In this document: one piece after another, positions 25,801 to 34,064 of the stretch
How the letters are laid out: each line of letters opens with the position of its first letter
Numbering within the stretch: position 1 is the first letter of the stretch
Assembly (NCBI GenBank): GCA_963924555.1
Contig: OZ004583.1
Span: forward strand, 9,004,582 to 9,068,581
Length of the DNA stretch: 64,000 nt
Source: Crambe crambe
Lineage: Eukaryota; Porifera; Demospongiae; Poecilosclerida; Crambeidae
Direction: 5' to 3'
Translations under genes and position numbers: made by a program
The notes under the pieces: generated by a model
The model's input: only the letters and a program-made list of their open reading frames with translations
Database searches by the model: none
Told to the model about the DNA's origin: nothing

Positions 25801-25900
25801 TTTGTCTCTTTTAACACTATTTGAGCGCCTTTTCGTGCGCCAAAATCTTTCCTGTGATGATCCAGTGGAAGTCCCTTATTATTCCAGTGACACGTGGTAA
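22811..25900 (+). CDS. Transposase-like protein with a candidate D-D-E triad, probably damaged
   Basis: Exon 22811-23407 (MASSRNHSCLPTPPSDRAME...), an adjoining segment to about 23466, and a long exon from 23722 (acceptor TTTCAG) to the stop at 25900. The long exon has LCLDDKHCCKVGEPG near 24567, LFTDGGPDHSNTF near 24880 and NPCERVHSILNLGLQ near 25015. Their spacing and context fit the Asp, Asp and Glu of an RNase-H-fold transposase. A C-terminal Cys cluster (CGKLDCRTCKAPR, CCTECLKP) may bind zinc. At GGATCTTTTTAAACAGC (23398) the frame meets TAA; one more T in that run would keep it open into the segment ending AATCAAAG|GTAAC, so this copy is probably frameshifted. Likely role: transposition of the surrounding element, or an inactive copy. 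Similar DDE proteins are familiar from cnidarian and sponge genomes, but I cannot assign a family. Confidence 0.6.
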
Positions 25901-26339
25901 CCACAAAGTCATTAATAAAAAACCACAGAACGTAATTAGCACAAAAAGGTAAAAAATACATTTCACTACTTCTGCACCATCTTCCTTTTTCTTTTTAGCA
26001 CTGGATGCTTGCCTTCATGCTTGCAATGGCTGCAGAGTGGGTATTGACCAGACTCAGATTCGGCACACAGCCAAAATTGGTTGTGGTTTCAATAAAAAAA
26101 TTTTTTTAAAAATACCGCTTCCCGTTTGCTTTTTCAATGATAATTGCCTGAGAAACTAAGAAGTGACTTTGTGTGGCCTTAAAATTGTAAAAAGGGCCTG
26201 GAAATGAAATGACTTTTAGCATAACAAAAGATGTGATCATTATAACATTGCGAGCGAGCAAGTGCTGATAGAGCCTATCAGCAATGAATAGAACCTGATA
26301 GGCTCTATTCATTTATGCTTCAAACCTTGATAGCTGTTG

Positions 26340-26444
26340 AGCTGTACTGACAGCATGCACGAGACATACTCAATAGTGAGTGGGGCTGGCTCCCTATGAG
26401 CATGCGCATGAGGCAATGGGTGGGCTCTTGCTTGGTTTAGGAGA
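26340..26444 (+). promoter_or_regulatory. NLR-type upstream region before the orphan leader
   Basis: Diverged version of the repeated block: CAGCATGCACGAGACATACT, then GAGCATGCGCATGAGGCAAT and GGGTGGGCTC, just before the ATG at 26445. Less regular than upstream of NLR1, NLR2 and NLR4. Confidence 0.45.
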
Positions 26445-26829
26445 ATGTTATCCTTCTTTAGTTTTGTTTCGCTCGGCTTTTGTTTGTCTCTGCTGTATCA
26501 GTGGAGTGGTGATGGGTGGAAGGAGGGAGGAGAGGAGACTAACTGTAATCTAGCTGTCAAACACCTCCTGCTCGGCCACTTGAGGAAGACGAGACTATGG
26601 AGGAGAGTAGTGGGAGAAACTCGCCACTCCAGAGGAAAAGGCAGACCAGCTTGGTTCCTGTTGGGTATCAGGTTACTATCTGGGGATGTGGAGTTGAACC
26701 CTGGACCCAAAACAGGAGCGGCTAATAAAAAAGGTCTGTACCACACATAGAAATACTGTTTTGATCAAGAATGCAATAAATTATGCAGTACCCAGAATCA
26801 GTGATATAAGTTTCCTCCCAATCCTGAAC
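26445..26829 (+). pseudogene. Orphan NLR leader exon with 2A motif, receptor lost
   Basis: Exon 1 (26445-26733) is open from MLSFFSFVSLGFCLSLLYQW to GDVELNPGP (26682-26708) and GAANKK. It lacks the ACACAGGCAAACAAGACC segment near codon 30 in frame, and the residue before LLSG differs (GIRLLSG). The death-domain exon starts at 26789 but after about 40 bp (CCAATCCTGAACT) the sequence jumps into IQSEC intron sequence at TAGATCCCTAGGTCTCG. So the death fold, NACHT and LRR were deleted by this junction. If transcribed it could still encode the leader alone, about 100 residues. Confidence 0.85.
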
Positions 26830-27717
26830 TTAGATCCCTAGGTCTCGTTGTCTAACTATTATATCCATCAGGTTAACTAACTGTCTATTAGATAAAGAGA
26901 CTAGTAGCCCCAGGACAGTGGAACCTCCGAGTAAAGGACATATTGGATCAGCCACTTTGTCCTTTGCAGAGAGGTTATCCTTTTCTTGGAGGTTAAAATG
27001 TACTAATGCTTTAAGAAAGGGGCCCAAAAGAGCGTCCTTTGTTGAGAGGTTGTCCTTTTCTTGGAGGGTTGTTTAACTGTGGTGTCAGAGGCCAGTGGAT
27101 ATATGTAGAAATTTTGAGCACAGCAAGTTAATATTTTTATACACTATTTCCTCTCCTTTGACAGAATCGGATATCTAGAGATTCCGGTTTTGACTCTCAG
27201 CAACTGACTCCCACCCCACCTCCAAATCCTAGTCCCTCCCCCAGCATGGAACTGGACGCCCGCACCACGTCCCCTTCCTCCCCCTCCTACCAAACCTCCA
27301 CACAGTCCCCGTCCACCTCACTCAACACACTGACCCCCTCCACCCCCCCCTCCTCGATCAAAGAGCTCTGACACCATCAAGAACCTTGCCGTGAATCCTT
27401 CCTCACCAAGCAGATCTCCAAGTCTAGACTTCAAGAAGAAGAAAGGAAGAGTTAATCCACTCTCCTCAAATATGACCAACTCTCCTCAGTCGGACGGCTC
27501 TCCAAAGGGTACAAGAAAGAAGAACGAGAAGAAGACTACCAAGGGAGGGTTCTTTGGTCGCAAGAGAGGTAGTACTGATCAGACCCAAGGGAAAACGAGG
27601 ATCCGTGCTATGCTCAGTTTGAATAGGGACGGGCCCTCCTCACCACAGCCACATAGAAAGTCACTGACTGGTAGTTATGAGAATGGTTCTGATCGTAACT
27701 TAGAGTTGAGTATGTGT
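26830..27717 (+). pseudogene. IQSEC duplicate C (last intron and last exon)
   Basis: Matches IQSEC from about 6817 to 7691. The last exon begins at 27165 (TTTGACAG|AATCGG). One extra C in the C-run near 27342-27350 shifts the frame, giving the TGA in GAGCTCTGAC; the downstream part is otherwise well kept. The copy stops at GAGTTGAGTATGTGT, where the Mutator-like element begins; its continuation, including GAGCTTTTCGTTTG, lies at 33628. Confidence 0.85.
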
Positions 27718-28056
27718 ATGGCAATCCATTCATGACAAAAATATCAAATATTGCAATATTAAGTGCAAATTAAGTATCAAGTGCAAACTGTGTAAGTCTT
27801 GACTTCAAATCTAAAGTATCAAGTCCAAATCAAAGTTCAAGTTCAAATTCACCAGTCTCAAGTCCAAATTCACCAGTCTCAAGTCCAAATTCACCAGTCT
27901 CAAGTCCAAATTCACCAGTCTCAAGTCCAAATTCACCAGTATATCAAGTCCAAATTCAAAAAGGTCAAAAGTTCAATACGCAGTAGCTATCAAGTATCAA
28001 GTTCAAAAGTAAAATCTCAAGTGCAATCATGGAGTCCAAGGGGCATCCATAAAGGG
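27718..28056 (+). repeat. MULE left terminal inverted repeat, outer part
   Basis: After the unique tip come five back-to-back copies of a 21-bp unit containing CACCAGTCTCAAGTCC (27848-27948), then AAAAGTTCAATACGCAGT. The arm is interrupted by a nested element and resumes at about 29106 with GGATTGGAATCTGGAATGG repeats. Translations through the repeat are not genes. Confidence 0.85.
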
Positions 28057-29052
28057 TCAAAGTCAAGCACGAACAAACTCGGTATCTTGTTGTTGTTGTT
28101 ATTGTTCGTTATTGTTGTTATGCATAAAACTAATGGACACACTGCGCATGCGCCCCCAAGACTAAAGAGGAAGATGATGATGATTTTGTAGCCCCTCCAC
28201 AGCGTCGTACGACAGGGGAGGTACCTTCAGAAAAATGAAGCTGCATAAGCAAGCAATAAAGTAGCTATAATACTCATACTCGACAACTAGGTTTTTGTTA
28301 TGCTTGATACTTGGCTTGCTATTATTTGTGCTTGGCTGCAAAATCCCTTCATCCATCACTCTCCTTTTATTCCACACAGAATTAATATCAAGTATTCTTC
28401 CAGCCTCGTACAATTCTATCCTCCTCCCTCTTGGAACTACTTGTCCTAATCAACAAGGATGATATCCCTGGTAAATCCTGCTGCAGTGCTGCTTCTTGCA
28501 TGGTGGCTGAGTTACTGGTCTAGTATAAGGACATACGGGGTTCTCCTTCTTCAGGCTGTAGGAAATCTCCCAGAGAGCTCATTTCTTTAAAAGAAAATAT
28601 TATCAATGCAAGGGTAGAAGATAGTCTTGCGAGACTATTTGCAAGTGTAAACACAGCTAACTAAGTGAGATGGACTCCAAAGCTAGCCTCATTCCCAGGC
28701 CTTCCTCTCTCCCATACCGGCACGTGAGAGAGAAAGGCCTGGGAATGAGGCTACTCCAAAGCTGCAGCTCTCACTGTCCTAGACTCGACTGCAGCAACTG
28801 TCGCACGACCTCCTCTGTCGTACGATGCCGTGGAGGTGCTACAAAATCATCATCATCATCTTCTTCTTCCATCACTGTCTGATATCTGATTGTATCCTCA
28901 TTATATCTTAGTCTTGGGGCGCATGCGCAGTGTGATCGCGCATGCGCAGTGTGCCTATTAGTTTTATGCAAACAACAACAACGACAACAACAAACAATAA
29001 CAACAATAACAAGACACCAAGTTTTGCAGTTTGATTTCGTGCTTTCCCTTCC
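28057..29052. mobile_element. Element with long inverted arms nested in the MULE left arm
   Basis: Sequence at about 28060-28225 (AAGCACGAACAAACTCGG, TTGTTGTTGTTATTGTT, CATAAAACTAATGGACAC, GCGCATGCGCCCCC, TCGTACGACAGGGGAGG) reappears inverted at about 28800-29047. The inter-arm region holds no gene I recognise. The matching right arm of the MULE has no such insert, which shows it is a later arrival. Confidence 0.65.
28685..28752. mobile_element. 68-bp hairpin micro-element with 11-bp target duplication
   Basis: AGCCTCATTCCCAGGCCTT pairs perfectly with AAGGCCTGGGAATGAGGCT, leaving a loop of about 30 bp. ACTCCAAAGCT stands on each side (28674-28684 and 28753-28763), a good target duplication. 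Confidence 0.75.
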
Positions 29053-29103
29053 TAGTCTGGCGTAGCGGCGACCCTTAGTAGGGGTCGCCGCTACGCCAGA
29101 CTA
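29053..29103. mobile_element. 51-bp perfect hairpin micro-element with 8-bp direct repeat
   Basis: The arms TAGTCTGGCGTAGCGGCGAC and GTCGCCGCTACGCCAGACTA are perfect complements (22 bp each with the adjacent CC/GG), with a loop of 7 bp. TCCCTTCC lies on both sides. The GC-rich stem is very unlike the surrounding AT-rich DNA. Confidence 0.75.
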
Positions 29104-29301
29104 ATCCCTTCCATGGACTCTATGATTGGGAAGTACTATTTCCTGGATTGGAATCTGGAATGGACTGGATTCTGGAATGGATTGGATTCTGGACTGGACT
29201 GGACTCTGGTTATTATGTATTAACAAAGTTTTTAGATTCAAGACCATAGAAAAAACAAAACAAAGCTAAAGTTATAAAACTGAGTTAATTAATAGCTAGT
29301 G

Positions 29302-32300
29302 TTATGTTTGTGAGGGAGAAATAAACTTGATACCAAATTCCTTTTGAATATATGTCTTATGTTCTCCAGAAAGCTTTTTTAGAGTGTCCAAGTCAATACG
29401 AATATGTGCACTAGGTCGAAACAATGGAAACTTCTTTGTAATGCAGGCTAAGTGAGCATGGTAGTAGACATTGCGTAAATCATGGGAGAGTTGGAAAATA
29501 CCAGTCCTTGGATTTTGAAACATCACCTGCTCCTTGTGTTGTAAGACAATGTCATCAGGTGGAGGCAAAGGTTTACCATCAGTACCTCTCACTTTTCCAG
29601 CACATCCTTGACAACGAGAAATGTTTCCTGAAACTCTAAGGATCCAAAATAAATGTTGGGGATCAATCACATTTGAATGAGCACCAGCCAAGGCCTGAGA
29701 AAATAATGATGAAAGAGTACTGTGGGTTGATATAGACTGTGGTAAGGAAACCTGTGAGGGTGAGGACTCTCGACCAAGCAATGAAGATACATTAATAACA
29801 GGAAGTTGCATGACAGATGAAGTAGATTGATTCTGAAAGTTAACTGCACTTTGTGCAAATGGTGCTTGGGAAATATATACTCTTGGATCAGATATTGGCA
29901 GAGGAGTATTCAGTTCTGTACAGGCAGTATGAGACTGAAGTGTTGGAGCCATACTTTCATTACAAGTAACAGAAGGGAGGGACTGTACTGATGTAGTGCT
30001 TGATAAAGCAGGAATACTAGTAATAGCTACACCTGTTTGCAGCTGACAAGAAGGTAATGAAGGTGTGTTCTGTACTGGCACAATCTCCTCACGTACTTTT
30101 GAGATTACCTTTGTTGCTGCCTTTGTAGATGCTTTGCGCTTACTAGGTTTTTTTCCAGCTCTTTCCACTGTCCCACACTTAGACAGAGAATAAAGATTAG
30201 GCTGACCTGTAATATGTGATATAAACTGCTGAAGGTTGCCATCTTGAAAAGCACAAGCAATGGTGTGTGAACAGAGTTTTGAGCACCTCCACATAGGGCA
30301 GTCTGAGTCACAGCAATATCTATTTGATGTCTTCTTCTGAACAAAATGTGGTCGTTGTCCAGACTTGCTCACCACAAGCTTTGAAGTAGCCGAGCCTGGA
30401 GAAAGACAAATGTTTTCTGGAACATTAACAAGCCTCTCAGCTTTAATAAACATGTTAGCAAGAATATCATTAGAAAGCTGACATCCAGAAGCATCAAATG
30501 ATAGATTATTAATGCTAAAAACCTTACAACCTGAAGAAGAGGGAGCACCTGGAGGGTTGGAAGACTGTGGAACTTGCTTCCTGGGTTGATCTACTTCATC
30601 CATGGAAATAGCTCTTACTCTCTGTAATTGTTTTTCCCGCTGCAGCTGTGACATGGAAGACCATTTTGAAACAGGAATCTCAAGATGCTCATAGCCATTG
30701 CTAAATTTATACTCCCCAACACCTATTATAGCTTTCTCAATTTCTGCTTCTTGATCATCTACAATCTCTCTGGCAAGCTTGCAGAAATCAGGCCAATCAG
30801 AGGTTTTATAGTTGGTCTTCCGCTTAATCACTCGATTAACACTTTCTACATCATTTGTATAAAAAGGTTCAGGGGGATTGCCAAGACCTGATGCCTGCCT
30901 AATAGACTTCAACATTGATGACTCCAATGCTTGCAATTTATTATTAACAAACCACTCAAAAAAACCAGGAGCATGTGACTCCCATACTGTCTTCAACGAC
31001 TGAAGCTGGCAATGAAGATCATCTACATCACAGGCATCTACAAGACCTTCCTTTCCTTTCAAAAAGCTTCCAAAAATATCTTGAATAATAATCAATGCTA
31101 CATCATTGGAAACTTTCATTTCCTGCAGTTTAGCCTTGCAGTTGTCTCTGAAGTGTAAAAAGCAACGAAGATGTCTAGCATTGGGAAACTGAGTAGAGAA
31201 AGCAGTATATAGACATTCCTCTCCATCAGTTCCAAAAGCTTGAAGGTGTGAAATAGCTGGTTTTAAACACACAAGTTGAGAAGCAAGAAAATGATAGCTA
31301 CTGAAAAGCTTCCTGCGATGGACAAGCATAGGTCCTAACATTACTGGATTTTTGCAAGTCCTGCGATTCTTTAATAAAAGATTGCGATAACTAGTAATTG
31401 TAACATTGAAGTCACCCAAATTAAAGGTGGGATCAATGCTCAAAGGACCAAACGTAACAGGGTCAGTGCAGAAATGTTCAATATCAAGCAACTGAGCATT
31501 AGTGCATAGTATACTCATGGGTTCAGGTGCTGATGTAACAATCCGCACAAATGGATCATCATCCTTACCCATACTCTGCTTACACATCACCATCACACTG
31601 AGTAATGCATCATTATTTCCACTGCCTTCCCTACAAGAGATGTTATAAACTTGCTTTCTGTTTCGGGGTATAGTTCCAACTGAGTTTACCCTTAAAACAC
31701 CACCCTTCTCAGTAGTAACTTTAGAAATAGCTTGCCTCGGAGGTAAATCTTTGCTGCAAGCTTTTAACTTCTGCAAAGTACTGGGAGTGGTCCGAATAAA
31801 AGGCTTATGGGCATGCTTAGAATTGCCATGAGGCTTTTGAATAATACGGTGAGGCTTTCCAGAGAAAACATATTGTACAAATGCCAAATTGAGCTGGTCT
31901 CCAGATGGATCTATGAAATAATACAATAAAAATATACTTCACACAGCTAGCTAGTATCACAACTCACCAAATATTTCAACAATCACTCGTTTAAAATCAC
32001 CAGCAGTGGCATGCTTATAGTAGCGCTTCACTAGGCGGTAATTATTAGAAAAACGAGACTTATATCTGGTAGTAATCTCTATAATATCTCCATCTTCATT
32101 TAGTACAGACCAGGAGGAACGTTTCCCATTACAAATCCATGAGCCAAGGTCATCTGCACGGATATCTTCAGGTTTATCCAATTTACTAAGGTCCACAATA
32201 AACACCAAGTTTTCCTGCACACTGACTGGTTGTCCAGTAGCAATTTTATTCTGTGGTAGATGTTCATCTAGCAACAACTCAACAATTGATCTGGTTGTAA

Positions 32301-33045
32301 AACTCTCAGCTGTCCGAGCAAAAATAGGGATGTTAATATTTCCATGTAGATATTCAATCTTCCTACAAAATTAATAATCAGCTATGCATCATCCCATCTT
32401 TTTTAGATAGGCACAAGAAAATAAGTATGTGACGAGGTATAGAGGTTACTAAAATCATACTCTTCTTGCTTACTGCTTAACTGGTGATGACAGTTCACTG
32501 TCTGATGCAACTCTCCCTCTTGGTTTCTTCAACGGGGTCCCAATTTCACTATCTGATGTGGTGGTTCTAGCTCTATAATAGTACAGTCACAGTAAGCTAA
32601 CATTTAGCTCATGCAGTCACCTTGTAGAGTAAGACAATTTCCGCCGTTTGACTGGCTCACCGATATCACTCTCAGATGATGAGAAAAACCTGAACAATAA
32701 TATCAACAGTTTCTACCATGACTTTTAGCTATTATCTTATTATACCTATGATGCCTTTTTGGCAGCTGCTTGGTTTCAAACACACTAAGAAGTCATACAA
32801 ACGTATACAGCTGATGACACCAAACAATAGTAATAGTTTGCTGTAGCTAGAGAGCCGGCAGCCAGCATCCATAAAATTTGCTTAAAGATGGCCCTAGCCC
32901 TAGCCTCTAACTGCTACTTTTATTGAGAGTTTCGGGGGGGGGGGGGGGGGGGGGGGATGAATTTGCTATCTCTAACTAGACATTTTGTACCTCTCTTTGG
33001 TAGATTCACTAGAATCACTTGAAAGGACAATTACATCAGCAATCT
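29302..33045 (-). CDS. MULE-type transposase with SWIM zinc finger
   Basis: Catalyses cut-and-paste movement of the surrounding MULE. Main exons read 32362-31968 and 31910-29302; the junction ATATTTG|GTGAGT to TTTCATAG|ATCC keeps frame. Further upstream, short Ser/Asp/Glu-rich coding segments with splice-like borders (ADVIVLSSDSSESTK near 33020, RFFSSSESDIGEPVK near 32670, TTTSDSEIGTPLKKPRGR near 32545) are likely N-terminal exons. In the large exon, DPTFNLGDFNVT, AFGTDGEECLYTAF and FYTNDVESVNRVIK fit the D-D-E of MULE transposases. CDSDCPMWRCSKLCSHTIAC fits a SWIM-type zinc finger, usual in this class. A long Ser/Thr/Pro-rich linker precedes a C-terminal segment with CQGCAGK. The frame is fully open for 869 codons, so this copy may be intact. 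The exact start is unresolved. Confidence 0.75.
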
Positions 33046-33179
33046 GTCACAAGAAAATTATCATCTATTATCATCTAGTAGCGGGAGGGGAGGGGGACAC
33101 ACACACACACACACTCAGCTAGCTTAGATAGATAGCTACTTACTACACTGCTTGCCATTTTTCATTTTTTTGACGGCTC

Positions 33180-33618
33180 TACCCACGTGGGAGTCCAAAG
33201 TCCAGTCCAGAGTCCGGTCCAGAGTCCATTCCAGAATCCAGAGTCCAATCCAGTAAATAGTACTTCCCTCTATGATTGGACTTGAGATTTTACTTTTGGA
33301 ATTGATACTTGATACTGCGTATTGAACTTTGACCTTTTTGAATTTGGACTTGAGACTGGTGAATTTGGACTTGACACTGGTGAATTGGACTTGAGACTGG
33401 TAAATTTGGACTTGAGTCTGGTGAATTTGGACTTGACACTGGTGAATTTGGACTTGAGACTGGTAAATTTGGACTTGAGACTGGTGAATTTGAACTTGAA
33501 CTTTGATTTGGACTTGATACTTTAAATTTGAAGTCAAGACTTACACAGTTTGCACTTGATACTTAATTTGTACTTAATATTGCAATATTTGATATTTTTG
33601 TCATGAATGGATTGCCAT
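33180..33618 (-). repeat. MULE right terminal inverted repeat
   Basis: Inverse of the left arm. It contains about eight units of the 21-bp repeat (GAATTTGGACTTGAGACTGG) against five on the left, so the arms have expanded unequally. The inner part has GGACTGGACTCTGG-type repeats in reverse. A G-run (32935-32956) and a CA-run (33099-33113) lie inside the element next to this arm. Confidence 0.8.
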
Positions 33619-33934
33619 TATTATATGTGAGCTTTTCGTTTGTTCTCTCTCTGTGTTGTGATTGGTGATTTCATGTGGTGCACTCTCTCTATGTATCTAG
33701 TTTATGCAAGACTCACTGTGTTATTTGTGATCAAATCCTTTTATCATCAAGTGGAGCATAAACACCTATTACTATGCTTGCTTCAGATGTACCCTGTACA
33801 TATTATAATACATAATAATATTATCAGCTAATACAAATGCTAGGGCAATGTGCAAACATTTGACAGTGAGCAAGCTAGAGCTGATAGGCTCATTATGCTT
33901 TTGCTGTTGAGCTATACTGTGTAGGCTCATTGTG

Positions 33935-34064
33935 CACATGCGCACGAGAAATAGTGGGTGGGACTGGTTCTATGAGCATGCGCACGAGAAATAGCGGGTG
34001 GGGCTGGCTCTATGAGCATGCGCACGAGATAGTGGAGTGGGGCTCTTCCTTTTTTGTAGCTAGG
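33935..34064 (+). promoter_or_regulatory. Repeated upstream element of NLR4
   Basis: Three units of GCATGCGCACGAGA plus GGGTGGGGCT lie upstream of the ATG at 34065, almost identical to the NLR1 upstream region. The frame of the leader is open back to 33930, but the ATG at 34065 is chosen because it matches the start in NLR2, NLR5 and the orphan leader and is followed by the hydrophobic segment. Confidence 0.55.

Larger units (their letters stand above)
21747..26176. mobile_element. DDE-transposase DNA element with ~30-bp terminal inverted repeats
   Basis: CACACAAAGTTATTTATTAG... at 21747 matches the reverse complement of ...CTAAGAAGTGACTTTGTGTG ending at 26176, over about 30 bp with a few mismatches (shared core TTAGTTTCTCA). 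The element carries a DDE-type transposase gene (22811-25900). It sits in the 3' flank of NLR2: the NLR 3'-flank block resumes at GGCCTGGAAATGAAATGAC (26192). I see no clear target-site duplication and cannot name the superfamily. Confidence 0.7.
27718..33618. mobile_element. Mutator-like element (MULE), 5.9 kb, with long repeat-built TIRs
   Basis: The ends ATGGCAATCCATTCATGAC and GTCATGAATGGATTGCCAT are exact inverted repeats. The inverted similarity runs for over 400 bp (27718 to about 28050 and then 29106-29215 on the left; 33180-33618 on the right). Both arms are largely built from tandem CACCAGTCTCAAGTCC-type units. The element carries a MULE-type transposase on the minus strand. It inserted at the stop codon of IQSEC copy C: the uninterrupted site at 7688 reads GAGTTGAGTGTGTGAGC. 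TATGTG occurs beside both ends, but a typical 8-11-bp target duplication is not evident. Confidence 0.85.

Noticed and set aside
27799-28191. Possible repeat protein or CRISPR-like array
   Set aside because: The regular 21-bp units have no spacers and lie in the MULE terminal repeat; the mirror image on the right (33136-33537) gives the same artefact.
33930-34064. Upstream extension of the NLR4 leader frame
   Set aside because: It translates the repeated promoter units; the ATG at 34065 aligns with the starts of NLR2, NLR5 and the orphan copy.
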